DNA from: DATFVA01 sp963745945
GTDB lineage: Bacteria > Bacteroidota > Ignavibacteria > Ignavibacteriales > Ignavibacteriaceae
DNA: 64,000 bases
Reading direction: 5' to 3'
Assembly (NCBI GenBank): GCA_963745945.1
Contig: CAVUZG010000006.1
Coordinates: 23,307-87,306 of the forward strand
The position numbers and the translations under genes are program-made. Shown piece after piece: positions 18,210 to 29,340 of this stretch (positions are counted from its first letter, which is position 1; each line of letters begins with the position of its first letter). The notes under the pieces are model-generated. The model saw nothing but the letters and a program-made list of their open reading frames with translations. It was not told where the DNA came from and did no database searches.

Positions 18210-18789
18210 ATGAAAAACATTTTAAAATACTCGGTTATTCTCCTGGCGGCAATGATACTTTCATCATGCAGCGATCAGGTAACAGGATCTTTAAATTCAC
18301 CGGAGAATAGTGAATTGAACAAAGCAGAATTATTAGTCCCGGGCGAATTATCACAGGAAGAGGCAGATGGGATAATTTTTATGCGGCAGGAAGAAAAAGT
18401 TGCAAGGGATGTATATACTATACTCGGACAAACATGGAATCTGAAGATTTTTGAGAATATCAAAATGGCTGAGCAAAAACATATGGATGCCGTACAAAGA
18501 TTAATAATTAAATACAATCTCACTGACCCGGTAATCAGCGATGAGGTTGGAGTTTTTGCGGATCCGGCTTTTCAACAAATGTTTGATGAGTTTGTCCTTC
18601 AGGGTCAACAATCAATAACTGAGGCAATGCTCGTTGGACAAACAATTGAGGAAGATGACATTGCCGCACTTGAAATTCCAGTTATCATTTGTTGATAATC
18701 AGGATTTAATAAAAGTTTATTCAAATCTAAAAACTGCTTCTGAAAGTCATCTCTTTGCTTTCACAAATTATGCATTATCCGCATATTAA
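18210..18789 (+). pseudogene. DUF2202 (ferritin-like) lipoprotein gene with a frameshift
   Basis: The first frame gives a lipoprotein signal (MKNILKYSVILLAAMILSSC) and the DUF2202 core EEKVARDVYTILGQTW ... AEQKHMDAV ... GVFADPAFQQMFDEF. After DDIAALE it runs out at 18695. The +1 frame continues the family end DNQDLIKVYSNLKTASESHLFAFTNYALSAY to 18789. The span is 580 nt, i.e. one base too many. DUF2202 proteins are predicted four-helix, ferritin-like metal proteins. The break is near 18670-18690. It could be a real mutation or an assembly error; with one base removed the protein is complete at about 192 residues. A terminator follows. Confidence 0.8.
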
Positions 18790-18794
18790 TTTCT

Positions 18795-18825
18795 TTAAAG
18801 GGCACTTTGTATGTGCCCTTTATTT
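18795..18825 (+). terminator. Rho-independent terminator
   Basis: AAAGGGCAC / GTGCCCTTT stem, loop tttgtat, followed by a T-rich stretch, just after the DUF2202 gene. Confidence 0.85.
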
Positions 18826-19004
18826 TGCCTTTCATATTTACCAATTGTTCAATTTTTTTACTACATAACAAAAATAGTTATGAGGGTTATTTATTAATTC
18901 TTTATATTAATATCCATCATAACGGCAGTATGAGTATTAAATATTCCATTTAACAAGGTTGTAATTTCAAATAAATAATTATTATTTAACAGAGAGAGGA
19001 TATT

Positions 19005-21075
19005 ATGAAAAGAGCTACAGTTTCGATTTTCTTTGTTTTGTTTTTAGTTGTATCAAGTGGGTACAAAACCAATACTTATTCTCAAACACTAAAGAATCCT
19101 GTAATAGAATTTTGTACAGGAACCTGGTGTCAATGGTGTCCTTGCGGTGATGTATACAATTGAGAATCTAATGGTCACCTACCCTAATTTAATTCCGATT
19201 GCGTATCACGGTCCTGCTGGTTCGGATCCATATGCAGATTTTCCGGGAAACAATATAATAGGGTTAATGGGATACACAGGTTACCCTACTGCAACTGTTA
19301 ACAGATCAAGTTCATTAGGTGATTATACAACCTGGACATCCAAAGTTGCTGCACAAGCTACTGCACTTGCCACTGTATCAATTGATATTCAAAGAACTTT
19401 TGATCAGACAACAGGACAGCTGGACGCAACAGTTGATATGACCCCATTGGAAGATTTGTCCGGGCAATATTATTACAACATTATTCTTACTGAAGACAGT
19501 CTTATTTATACGCAGGTAAATAATGGTACTTGTGTCAGCGGCGGAGCAAACTGGGTACACTACTGGGTTGTGCGTTCGATGATAAATGGTGCTTCCGGTG
19601 AAAGTGTTAATACCGGTTCAACCTGGAATACCGGTGATATGATTTCTAAGACAGTTTCATATTCTGTTCCGCTAACTTACAATGCTGATAAATGCAGACT
19701 AACAGTTTTCGTTTACAAACAAAATTCTCCGATGTATCTGGCTGAAGTTCAGCAGACTGAACAATGGCCTCTGATTCCTACTGCTTATCTTGCTACGGCA
19801 TCTCAGAACAGTCCGGATGTTATTGCAAGTAATACACTGTTGCAGATTTCGATGTGGTAGTTCATAATATAGGGGCTGAAAATGATAAATATGATCTTGA
19901 TCTGGCATTCGATGGACCTTCCGGCTGGACTCTTGAATATACAGATGTTAACGGAACATTTCCGATGGGAGAAACCGATTCGGTTGAAGTTGCCTCGGGT
20001 GATTCAACAATGGTAACTGTTCACGTTAATCCTAATGGAATTAATGGTTATGGATTAACAAGTTTTAATTTTGCCTCCAGAATAAATCCTGCTAATCACG
20101 GTACGGTTCAATTAAGAAATGTTACCTCAACCGGTGTTAATGTTTTGGTAGTGGATGCTAACAACAGTGAATATGAGTCTTATATAGATAGTTCAATCCA
20201 AAGAACTTATTCCGGTTCATACGGTAAAGTTTCAAGAAGTGCCGTAATGGCTCCGAATGCTGATCTTTCACATTTTTATACACTAGTGTGGTCAGCTGGT
20301 ACAACCGCCCCGGTATTTTATCCTGAAGAAGTAAATCAACTTCAATCTTATCTTGATGGTGGTGGAAATCTCTTAATAAATGGACAGGATATAGGTAGTG
20401 ATATTTTCAAACCGGGTGGACAAAGTCAGTTTGCCCAGGATTTTTATCATAACTATCTGCATGCAGAATTCATCGCAGATACTGCAGCCGGATCTTTTTA
20501 TGTATATGGAATTCCCGGTGATCCTATCAGCGACGGAGTTTTCTTTCAATTGCAAAACAGTATTCATTTCAGATCTCCTGACCAAATTAATCCTTATGAT
20601 GCGGATGCCTCTTCTATTCTACAGAAGGGGAATACACTACTTTATTTTGTAGGCTTAAAAGCTGATGCTTCCAACTACAGGGTTGTTTATTCGGGAATTG
20701 GTCTTGAACAAATGCCAGCTGAAGTTCGTGATACTGTTACTGCTAGAAGTATGAGATGGTTGATGGAGAATGTTGTAGTAGGAACTGATCAGCACAATCC
20801 TAATTATCCGCTTTCTTTTTCACTTGATCAGAATTATCCGAACCCGTTTAATCCAACTACTAAAATAAAATACACAATCCCATCTTCATCTTATACAACA
20901 TTAAGAAGTTTATGATGTATCTGGGAATGAAATATCCACCCTGGTCAATGGGCAGAAACAAGCTGGTAATTACGAAGTTGATTTTAATGCTTCCAAATTA
21001 TCTTCAGGAGTTTATTTCTATAAACTTCAGTCAGATGGATTAACTCAAACAAGAAAAATGATAGTACTAAAATAA
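19005..21075 (+). pseudogene. Omp28-like secreted T9SS protein, tandem copy 1, three frameshifts
   Basis: ATG 19005 follows AGAGAGAGGA. The N-terminus (MKRATVSIFFVLFLVVSSGY) is a signal peptide; then comes TLKNPVIEFCTGTWCQWCPCGD, a thioredoxin-like CxxC motif of the Omp28 family. Frame is lost near 19150, again near 19835 and again near 20905 (after SSYTTL). The three open pieces plus the end YDVSGNEISTLVNGQ ... TRKMIVLK align along their whole length with the neighbouring copy 2, including the middle domain (LQSYLDGGGNLLINGQDIGSDIFKPGGQSQFAQDFYHNYLHAEF) and the sorting domain. Net length is one base over a multiple of three. Intact, it would be an exported, surface-bound protein of about 690 residues. 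Decay or assembly indels. Confidence 0.82.
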
Positions 21076-21087
21076 AATTGTAATTAC

Positions 21088-21118
21088 CGCCTCAGTAGTT
21101 TTAATTGCTGAGGCTTTT
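21088..21118 (+). terminator. Rho-independent terminator
   Basis: GCCTCAG / CTGAGGC stem with an 11-12 base loop followed by TTTT, between the two Omp28-like copies. Confidence 0.75.
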
Positions 21119-21189
21119 AATTTTTAAATGGTAGTGCCGTTTATATAAATTTAGTTAGATTTAAATAATCTACTTATCCGGAGGTTGAT

Positions 21190-23251
21190 ATGAAAAAATT
21201 GTCACGTTATCTTTTCTCAGTTCTTCTAATTGCATTATTTGTTGGTGCTTTTTATAACTCTTCAGCACAAACACTAAAAAATCCTGTAATAGAATTTTGT
21301 ACAGGGACATGGTGTCAGTGGTGTCCTTGCGGTGATTATACAATAGAGAATCTAATGGTCACCTACCCTAATTTAATTCCCATTGCTTATCACGGTCCTG
21401 CCGGTTCTGATCCATATGCAGATTTTCCGGGAAATCAATATTATCGGTTTAATGGGTTTCTCTGGTTACCCTACTGCAACTGTTAACCGTACAAGTTCAT
21501 TAGGTGATTACACAACCTGGGCTTCCAAAGTTGCTTCACAAGCCAGTGCTAATGCCACTGTATCAATTGATATTCAAAGAACTTTTGATCAGACAACAGG
21601 ACAGCTGGACGCAACAATTGATATGACTCCGTTGGCAGATTTGTCCGGGCAATATTATTACAACATTATTCTTACTGAAGACAGTCTTATTTACACACAG
21701 GTTAATAACGGAGCTTGTGTCAGTGGCGGAGCTAACTGGGTGCACTACTGGGTTGTACGTGCAATGATAAACGGTGCTTCCGGTGAAAGTGTAAATACCG
21801 GTTCAACCTGGAACACAGGTGATATGATTTCAAAAACTGTTTCATACTCTGTTCCGCTTACTTATAATCCTGAAAAATGTAATCTTACTGTTTTTGTATA
21901 CAAACAAAGTTCTCCAATGTATCTTGCTGAGGTTCAACAAACGGAACAATGGCCTCTGATTGCGCCGGATTACGTTGCATATGCATCTTCCTTATCTCCA
22001 GATGTTATAGCAGATAATAATACTACTGCAACTTTTGATGTGGTTTTACGAAACAGAGGATTGCTGAATGATACTTATAACCTTGGTGTTGATCTCTCGG
22101 CACCTGCTGGCTGGAGCGGACAATTTACAACTATACACGGGACATTTAATTTTGGTGAAACGGATTCCGTTGAAGTTAATGTGGATGATTCTACAATGGT
22201 AACGGTTTCAGTTAACCCTAACGGAATAGATGGCGTGGGTAATTCACTTTTTCAATTCACTTCGAAAAATAACCCGGGAACTCACGGAACTGCAATGTTA
22301 AGAAACATAACTTCAACAGGAGTCTATGCTCTTGTGGTGGATGCTACAAATAATAAATATGCTTCTTATATTGATAGCTCACTACAGGATGTATTTTCAG
22401 AATCTTATGGAATAATTTCACGTAATGCTTTATTGCAGCCAGGAGTAGATTTATCACATTTTCACTTAATAACATGGTCCCAGGGAACTTCATTCCCTGC
22501 ATTTTATCCTGAAGAAGTCAATGCACTTCAGTCTTACCTTGACGGAGGTGGAAACCTGTTTATAAATGGTCAGGATATCGGAAGTGATATTTTTGAACCA
22601 AATGGTCAAAGTCAGTTCGCACAGGATTTTTATCACAACTATCTGCATGCACAATATGTTGCCAATTCATCAAACTTCTATATTATGAACGGAGTTGTAG
22701 GTGACGTAATCGGCGATGGTTTACAACTTAGCCCGGGAACAATTTATAATAAATCTTTGGAAAAAATTTCCAGGTATGATTCATACGCAGATTCAATCCT
22801 GATTTATTTCAACGGACCTACGGTATCTGCAATCAGAGCTGATAACGGTATATCCAGAATAGTTTATCTTGGATTTGGAATCGAACAGATTGATAACAAA
22901 GCGAAACGAGATACTTTGTTATTAAGAAGTCTGCAATGGTTGACTCAAAATGTAGTGGTTGGTAATCAGAATACACAAAATATTCCCCATTCTTTCAACC
23001 TCGAACAGAATTATCCGAATCCTTTTAACCCAACAACATCTATATCTTATACTATTCCTAAATCTGCACAAACTACTTTAAAAGTATATGATGTTCTTGG
23101 AAATGAAGTGGCTACTTTGGTTAATGGTGAAAATACAGCCGGCGTTCATAATGTAGAATTTAATGCTGCCAAATTATCTTCGGGTATTTATTTCTATAAA
23201 CTAAAATCAGGTGGCCTTTTCCAAACCAAAAAGATGATGCTGTTGAAATAA
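21190..23251 (+). pseudogene. Omp28-like secreted T9SS protein, tandem copy 2, one frameshift
   Basis: ATG 21190 follows CCGGAGG. It has a signal peptide (MKKLSRYLFSVLLIALFVGA) and the Omp28 thioredoxin-like motif FCTGTWCQWCPCGDYTIENL. Frame changes near 21437, where copy 1 reads GGAAACAAT and this copy GGAAATCAAT (one extra base). The second frame then runs to the end: EINIIGLMGFSGYPTATVNR ..., a middle region with LQSYLDGGGNLFINGQDIGSDIF, and the sorting domain QNYPNPFNPTTSISYTIP ... TKKMMLLK. Removing one base gives an intact protein of about 686 residues. It is a close paralogue of copy 1; Omp28 relatives are outer-membrane or surface proteins of uncertain function. Confidence 0.83.
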
Positions 23252-23272
23252 ACAATAGCAGGAATCTAATTT

Positions 23273-23299
23273 AAAAGGGAGTTTCGGCTCCCTTTTTTT
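23273..23299 (+). terminator. Rho-independent terminator
   Basis: AAAGGGAG / CTCCCTTT stem, loop tttcgg, T run, directly after Omp28-like copy 2. Confidence 0.88.
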
Positions 23300-23508
23300 A
23301 TTCATTAAGAATTTATTCAAATATTTAAATAAAATATTTTTTTACTTGCACTAATAATTTTTTTTACATATACTTTATCCGGTCGTCTCAAACCATATAT
23401 TCTTATTCAGTAATAGACTTCATTATTAATTATAATTAAACAGTAAATAAAAATTATTTCGCTCTATATTTGCTAATTAATTCATTCAATAACCGGGAGG
23501 TATGTATT

Positions 23509-24712
23509 ATGGGTAAGAGAACAGTTACTATTTTCTTTTCAATTCTTTTCCTCTTTATTTGTGCTAATATTTACGGTCAGGGAGCTGCACCTATTGTAGA
23601 TAAAAATACACCATTTATTGTAAATCCAAATCCAACAGTGTATGTTCCTGACTCACCTTTAGAGGAAGTTTTTGGATCAAATGCAAATGTATTCGGTCCG
23701 GCAGGTCTCAGAGGTCGTGGAAACGTTTACCATTGTTTAACAGCCAAGAAACTGATAGAACAAAGGTCGTATTTAAATCCGACTGCTGCTGCCAGTATGC
23801 AATTTCTTGTATATGAAGGGGCAACATTTTCAGGTCTTTACAATCTTGTAGCTTCCACGGATATCACTTCAGGAACCGGCGAAGGCTGGTATAGTTCAGG
23901 AGCAATGGATTATGATCTGCAGGTTGGTATGTATTACTTAATTTATCCTCAGTGGGATGTAAATGCAAACTATTATAACCAGCAAACTATAACCCCTTAT
24001 CCAATTCCCTGTTCATTTGGCGAACTGGTTGGTGGAGTTGGCTGGGACTGGGCTCCTGTTTATTCTGTTCCTGCGGCTGCTACCCAGACTTCTACCGGTC
24101 TTGAAAATACCGGGGTTGCTTATTATCAAACAATCGTAACTGATGATGTGGTTCCGGTTGAAATGACATCCTTTACTTTTAATGTTTCCGGTAATAATGT
24201 TAATCTAAATTGGAACACCGCTACCGAAACAAACAATAGAGGATTTGAAGTTCAGAGAAGAACATTATCTGAAACATTTAAAACTATAGGTTACGTAAAT
24301 GGTTCAGGTACAACAACACAACCTCAAAGTTATTCATTTACTGATAGTAAACTTGAAGCAGGAACTTATATTTACAGGCTGAACCAGGTTGATTTTGATG
24401 GTTCATCATATGCTTCAGATGAACTTAGCATAGTTAGTTAACAAATCATTTAGTTATGCTCTTGAACAAAATTATCCTAATCCTTTCAACCCGACAACTC
24501 TTATCAGTTACTCTGTACCTGAAAGAGGAAATGTAAGCCTGGTTGTTTATGATTTACTCGGCAGACAAGTTGCAAGCCTTGTAAATGAAGTAAAAGAACC
24601 CGGATCCTACAAAGTAAATTTCAACGCTTCTAATCTTCCCAGTGGAATTTATACTTACAGTATCAAATCGGGAAACTTTGTTCAGACTAAAAAGATGATG
24701 CTGCTTAAATAA
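23509..24712 (+). pseudogene. Secreted T9SS protein, sorting domain separated by a frameshift
   Basis: Start chosen at ATG 23509 (GGGAGG eight bases before), not the open frame start at 23470. It has a signal peptide (MGKRTVTIFFSILFLFICANIYGQ), then an unrecognised beta-rich domain, then a linker VVPVEMTSFTFNVSGNNVNLNWNTATE shared with other cargo here. The first frame stops at 24441, but the +1 frame continues SFSYALEQNYPNPFNPTTL ... GNFVQTKKMMLLK to 24712, a complete sorting domain. The span of 1204 nt is one base over. Without the sorting domain the protein would not be secreted by T9SS. Function of the body unknown. Confidence 0.8.
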
Positions 24713-24734
24713 TACCTTCTTCATTTATATATTA

Positions 24735-24762
24735 AAAAGGGAGCTTCGGCTCCCTTTTTTTT
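24735..24762 (+). terminator. Rho-independent terminator
   Basis: AAAAGGGAGC / GCTCCCTTTT stem with a ttcg loop and T run; nearly the same hairpin as at 23273. Confidence 0.88.
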
Positions 24763-24844
24763 ACCCATTATTCGTGCTTCTTTTGCCACACCGTTAATTA
24801 ATATTTAATTTTATTTTTATTCTTTCCGAAACTGAGAGAAGCAT

Positions 24845-25796
24845 ATGAAAGTATTTTTCTTAATCACATTAGCTGTTGTTTGGAATAATTTCAGTTTCGG
24901 CGCAGTATAAATCATTACATTCCGGACTCAAAAAAAATAATCCTACTTCTTATCTTTCTTATCATAATAAAAGTATGTTTTCGGAAAATAGTTCTGATTT
25001 GATAAATGAAAATTTACAAAACTCAAACTCTTCGGAGAGATTACAGCAATCCCCCGATCTTGAATTATTCGGAAATATCGGAAATAATATTCTCAACAGC
25101 TTTAAAGGAGATAATCTCTATTTTCACCTTGCCGGAATAGCCTCTACTATTTTAATAGTTACAACAAATACGGACTACAAAGTGCAGCATTTTTTTAATG
25201 AGCATGAACAATTCGGAAAAGCAGCTTTACCGATTATCCGGGCGGGAATGTATATCCCTTTCGTAACAGGAGGTTCATTATATGCTTACGGAAAATTAAA
25301 AAAAGACGACCGAGCAGTTGCTGCTTCTTTTGCTGTACTGCAATCCAGTCTCGTTGCTTTTGTTTATAACTCATTGTTAAAAGCAGTTACGGGTAGACCC
25401 AATCCTGACTGGCAAAATAATAAGAATATGGAAAAATTAAGTAAAACTTTCAGATTCGGTTTTATGAGAGGAGGAATTTTCTGGGGATGGCCTTCAGGAC
25501 ATACGTCATCAGCAATGGCAGTTGTTTCCGCTTTAACAAGTTTTTACTCAGAAAAAACATGGTTGAAAATTGCAGGCTATTCCCTGGTTGCTTATATGAT
25601 GTACGGAGTCTCATCATTACACAGGGGAGGAATGCACTGGTTTTCTGACGCAGTCGCAGCGGCTTTTATGTCTTATGCAATAGGTTCAACAATCGGGAAA
25701 TATTATAGAAGCAAGTTTGAACCAAAAGTAGGCGGTAACCCCTTACCGGCAAATGGTATTGAAATTCCGTTGTTGAATATTCAATTTTCGTTTTGA
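24845..25796 (+). pseudogene. PAP2-family phosphatase, frameshift inside the signal peptide
   Basis: ATG 24845 opens MKVFFLITLAVV; the frame then breaks at a short TTT run near 24880 and the other frame continues GIISVSAQYKSLHSG. The 952-nt span is one base too long, so one extra base explains it. The downstream frame holds the three PAP2 motifs: KAVTGRPNP, WGWPSGHTSSA and SSLHRGGMHWFSDAVAA, typical of membrane-associated lipid phosphatases that remove phosphate from undecaprenyl or phosphatidic substrates. There are several hydrophobic segments. A shorter product from ATG 24876 would keep the catalytic part and part of the signal. Confidence 0.8.
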
Positions 25797-25804
25797 AGAA
25801 GGTT

Positions 25805-26629
25805 TCATGCTTGAAGGTAAATTGAATATAAAAGAAAAACCAGTCCTGATAAAGTCAAACCTATACCGATTAATCTTTTTAAAATATGCTCATCTATTTT
25901 TGTTGAAATAGAGTTACCTGCAAATGCACCAATCACGAAACCAATGATCACAGGGGTTGCATACCCGAAATGAACATTTCCAAGAAAGTAATGACTGATA
26001 CTTCCGGTTAAACTTGTAACTGTAATCATAAATAGGCCGGTTGCCGAGGCGATCTGTGAAGGAATTGAAAAAACACCTACCATAATCGGGACTTTCAAAA
26101 ACCCTCCACCTATTCCGAATAATCCCGCCATCGTTCCGGCCATTACGCCAAAAACTAGAGCCATCATAAAACTTACCCGGTATGCTCCATAATCTGTTTT
26201 ACGGATTACTGACGGACCTATTTTATTTAATTTATAAAAGATAGAGTTTTTCAGATTTTTTTTCGGTACATCATAGGAATTTATGATGAAGTTAATTCCC
26301 AGGTAAACAACAAAAATTCCAAATACCCATTCAAGAATGTAGACTGGAATTATAACAGAAAGAAATGATCCGAAAACGGTTCCAAATACCGTTGGGACTT
26401 CTAAAAGGAGACCTGTTTTATAATCAATTAATTTTTTCCTGGCGTTGAAGATTGTTGATACAAGCGCACTGGGAAATAACGCAACAAGTACTGAACCAAC
26501 TGCAATATTTAAGGGAACATGAAAACCGATTACAAGAAGCGGAATCATAAACACCCCGCCGCCGAAACCAATTACAGTACCGAATCCGCTGATTAATATT
26601 GCAAAAAGGATAATTAATAATTCCATCAT
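25805..26629 (-). CDS. TauE/SafE-family anion exporter
   Basis: The 274-residue protein has about eight membrane helices. Two similar halves each open with a glycine-rich segment (IGFGGGVFMIPLLVIGFHVP and GLFGIGGGFLKVPIMVGVFSIP), the hallmark of the TauE/SafE (DUF81) family that moves sulfite, sulfoacetate or related anions across the inner membrane. It converges with the PAP2 gene (eight bases between stops). The first two codons are both ATG. Substrate unknown. Confidence 0.9.
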   Translation of the reverse strand: MMELLIILFAILISGFGTVIGFGGGVFMIPLLVIGFHVPLNIAVGSVLVALFPSALVSTIFNARKKLIDYKTGLLLEVPTVFGTVFGSFLSVIIPVYILEWVFGIFVVYLGINFIINSYDVPKKNLKNSIFYKLNKIGPSVIRKTDYGAYRVSFMMALVFGVMAGTMAGLFGIGGGFLKVPIMVGVFSIPSQIASATGLFMITVTSLTGSISHYFLGNVHFGYATPVIIGFVIGAFAGNSISTKIDEHILKRLIGIGLTLSGLVFLLYSIYLQA

Positions 26630-26920
26630 TTTAAATCAGATGAAAGACTGTTTTTTGAAAGTCCAAAATTAAACAAGTTAAAAGATAATTGAGTTATTTT
26701 ATCCTGATTTTGATGCAAAATTGATTGTTTAGATTCCGGTTTAATTTAACATATTTTTGAATAGATTCAGGCTTCCTCTAAAATTTATTAAGATATAGAG
26801 AAAAAATTACCCACAGTTATATATAATATGTACAATTCTGAATTATATTCAATTACACTTTAGTCGGTATATTTAATTATACTGCAGGAACAATTATTAA
26901 CCATTATAAATTGACACTTT

Positions 26921-27325
26921 TCACGGTTTTAATTTTTTCAATTTAAAATACTCTTCCATTGGTTTGAAATAAAAATCTTTCCAGCCTTTTTTATAACCAG
27001 CACTTTGTCCGGCAGGAATGTTTTTATGAATCATTATAAGCTTAGTCCCTTTTTGTGTTGCTAAAAGTTTTATTTCAAGGATTGAGTCCGGTGCATCAAC
27101 GGGGAACTCAGTTGTACGCCAATACTGCACAATTCGTTTATTTTCTTTTAATTCAATTGTTTTTCCAGTAATATATTCATCCCAGGCTGAGAATTTTCCG
27201 TTCAATCTCGAATTCACTTTTGCAATTCCACCAGTCATACCGGTGTGAGCTTTACTGCTAAGCCAGGCTGAATAAATAACAGCCGGTTTTACCTTAAAAG
27301 TTTTTGTGAGTTTTATTGTTTCCAT
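26921..27325 (-). CDS. SRPBCC / AHSA1-domain protein
   Basis: The 134-residue protein starts with METIKLTKTFKVKPAVIYSAWLSSKAHTGMTGG, the usual opening of the START-like AHSA1 fold (related to the Hsp90 activator Aha1). WKDFYFKPMEEYFKLK is near the end. The fold forms a hydrophobic pocket, but the ligand is unknown in most bacterial members. The RBS GGAGAG lies four bases before the ATG. It stands alone between AT-rich spacers. Confidence 0.85.
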   Translation of the reverse strand: METIKLTKTFKVKPAVIYSAWLSSKAHTGMTGGIAKVNSRLNGKFSAWDEYITGKTIELKENKRIVQYWRTTEFPVDAPDSILEIKLLATQKGTKLIMIHKNIPAGQSAGYKKGWKDFYFKPMEEYFKLKKLKP

Positions 27326-27794
27326 ACTCTCTCCTACTACTCAGATTGAAACAACATACAATGCTGATAGTTATTTTAATGAATCCATTCAAACCAGGAA
27401 AATCATAATTATTTATCCCTTCACATTTATTGAACCTTTATCAGGTTATAATGTAATTCAATATTTTTTACAAGTAATAAAGTTAAAAATATTGTTGGAT
27501 GAAATTAATTATTGTTACTGAACTTCGCTCAGGGAAATGAACTTATGATTAGGATATTTTTTTGTTTTTGAAACCTTTGCCTAGTAACTAGGGTTTTCAA
27601 AGAATCAGAGTCTATTTGAACAACTAAAGAATAAAAATCTAAATTGTTTACTGCGAAAATTAACAAATATTTTATGTTTTACTTAAAATTTACTATTATA
27701 TTCCAATCGTATATTCAAGAAGGCAAGAAAAACGAACAAATTTTTGTCCATTAAGTATTTTATCAATTTTTAAGAAAATCATAAAGGTCGTTAT
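27326..27794. other. Intergenic region with no gene seen
   Basis: About 470 AT-rich bases between divergent genes. An open frame at 27306-27521 is AT-derived with no RBS or family likeness. A small palindrome CTGAACTTCGCTCAG lies near 27519-27533. Nothing else can be supported. Confidence 0.5.
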
Positions 27795-28124
27795 ATGAAA
27801 GTTTCAACACAAACCAAGGATAAATTTGCCATAATAAAGTTTGAAGCAGATAAGATACTGGGAATTGAAGCTGGTGAATTTCAGGAGAATTTAATTTCTC
27901 TCCTTGAGAAGAATATTAAATTTATTATTATTGATCTTACCGGGGTAAAATTTGTTTCAAGCTGGGGAATAGGAATGCTGATGCATGGGTTAGCAACTAC
28001 AAAAAACCGCGGTGGTGAATTTAGAGTTGCCGGTATGAATGACAAGGTAGCAAAGACTTTTAAAAACGTGAGAATTTTTTCTGTGCTGGATATATTCGAT
28101 TCTGTAGATTCGGCAATGAAATAA
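27795..28124 (+). CDS. STAS-domain protein (anti-sigma factor antagonist type), paralogue 1
   Basis: The 109-residue STAS domain resembles SpoIIAA/RsbV. The central FIIIDLTGVKFVSSWGIGMLMHGLATTKN contains the Ser-Ser of the usual phosphorylation site, followed by the helix that contacts the anti-sigma kinase. By family, unphosphorylated protein would bind an anti-sigma/serine kinase and free a sigma factor or other effector. No kinase or sigma gene is next to it. A close relative lies at 29341, about 1.2 kb downstream. The RBS AAGG precedes the ATG. Confidence 0.88.
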   Translation: MKVSTQTKDKFAIIKFEADKILGIEAGEFQENLISLLEKNIKFIIIDLTGVKFVSSWGIGMLMHGLATTKNRGGEFRVAGMNDKVAKTFKNVRIFSVLDIFDSVDSAMK

Positions 28125-28233
28125 TATTTTTAAGCCGGTAAATATTTACCTGGTTTTAAATAAAAATAATTTATCTTATTTATCAAGAAATTGTTAACCA
28201 CTTTTTATCTTTTAATAATTAAAAGGATAAAAT

Positions 28234-28884
28234 ATGTTTATCGGACATTATGGTGTTGGCCTTGCCGGGAAAAAGGTTGATAGTAAAATTTCTTTAGGAA
28301 CTCTTTTTCTGGCAGCTCAGTGGCTTGACCTGGTCTGGCCAGTATTTATTTTGCTCGGCCTGGAAAAAGTTGAAATTGCTCCTGGTATGACTGCTTCAAA
28401 TCCCCTGGATTTCATTTATTATCCTTTCTCACACAGTTTATTTTTCGTAATCATCTGGGCTTTAATATTTGGTTTAGTGTATTACTTTTTCAAAAAGAAT
28501 GTTAAATCTGCTTTACTGCTTGGAAGCCTGGTTTTAAGTCACTGGATTCTTGATTGGATTGTTCATGTACCCGATCTGCCAATTTTACCATGGGGTAATA
28601 TTAAAGTTGGTTTAGGATTGTGGGACTACCCGGTGATTGCTGTTATAATTGAATTGGCAATCTTTTTTAGCGGAGTATATTTATACGTATCAGTAACAAA
28701 ATCAAAAAATAAAAAGGGAACATTTGGCTTTTGGGGATTGATAACATTTTTTGTGGTTGTTTATGTGATGAACCTTTTCGGTCCTCCCCCTCCCTCGGTT
28801 GAAGCAATAGGATATGCAGGATTATTACAATGGCTTTTTATTCCGTTGGCGTACTGGATAGACAGAAACCGGATGTTTACCTGA
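28234..28884 (+). CDS. Multi-pass membrane protein, metal-dependent-hydrolase-like (YdjM-type)
   Basis: The 216-residue protein begins MFIGHYGVGLAGKK and has about six membrane segments. Conserved polar residues inside the membrane regions (GHYG, YPFSHSLFF, LVLSHWILDWIVH) resemble the LexA-regulated/YdjM-like predicted metal-dependent membrane hydrolases. A clear RBS (AAAAGGA) precedes the ATG. It lies between two STAS paralogues on the same strand, but spacing suggests separate transcripts. Activity not known. Confidence 0.75.
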   Translation: MFIGHYGVGLAGKKVDSKISLGTLFLAAQWLDLVWPVFILLGLEKVEIAPGMTASNPLDFIYYPFSHSLFFVIIWALIFGLVYYFFKKNVKSALLLGSLVLSHWILDWIVHVPDLPILPWGNIKVGLGLWDYPVIAVIIELAIFFSGVYLYVSVTKSKNKKGTFGFWGLITFFVVVYVMNLFGPPPPSVEAIGYAGLLQWLFIPLAYWIDRNRMFT

Positions 28885-29340
28885 AGTGAACTTTCAACTG
28901 CAACGGAATTGAAATCTTAAGTAATATAAAAGGATGAGCTGCTTAACTCATAATTTTTAGTGCACCTAATCAATACTTCTATGGCTTTCTGCATACAATC
29001 TTAAAGAGCATTTAATTTCATACCGTTAATGGAAATAAATAGAAGCAAAAATAATTGCTGTTAGCATTTTTAGCATATATTATTTTATAAACAGAATAAA
29101 ATACTTAAAAAGGACACAGTTGCACACTTTAACTTAGTTTAATGAGGGAATGTGTTGAACTTTAATCTTCTTCTTTACAAAAAACAATAGTTTTTATTTG
29201 TGAAGTATATTATTAATTATTGTGTGCGATTTATAATTTATTTTTATATTAAATAGTATATTATTAAGATTCCGGTGTATCAAAAGTACACGAACTACAA
29301 TGATACTTTTTAATTTTGTTTAACTTTTCAAGGGTCTTTT
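28885..29340. other. Intergenic region with no gene seen
   Basis: About 455 very AT-rich bases between the membrane protein and the second STAS gene. Presumably holds the promoter of the latter. No open frame with RBS and no strong hairpin was found. Confidence 0.5.

Noticed and set aside
27306..27521. Plus-strand open frame of 71 aa
   Set aside because: It overlaps the start of the SRPBCC gene on the other strand, has no RBS and an AT-driven composition.
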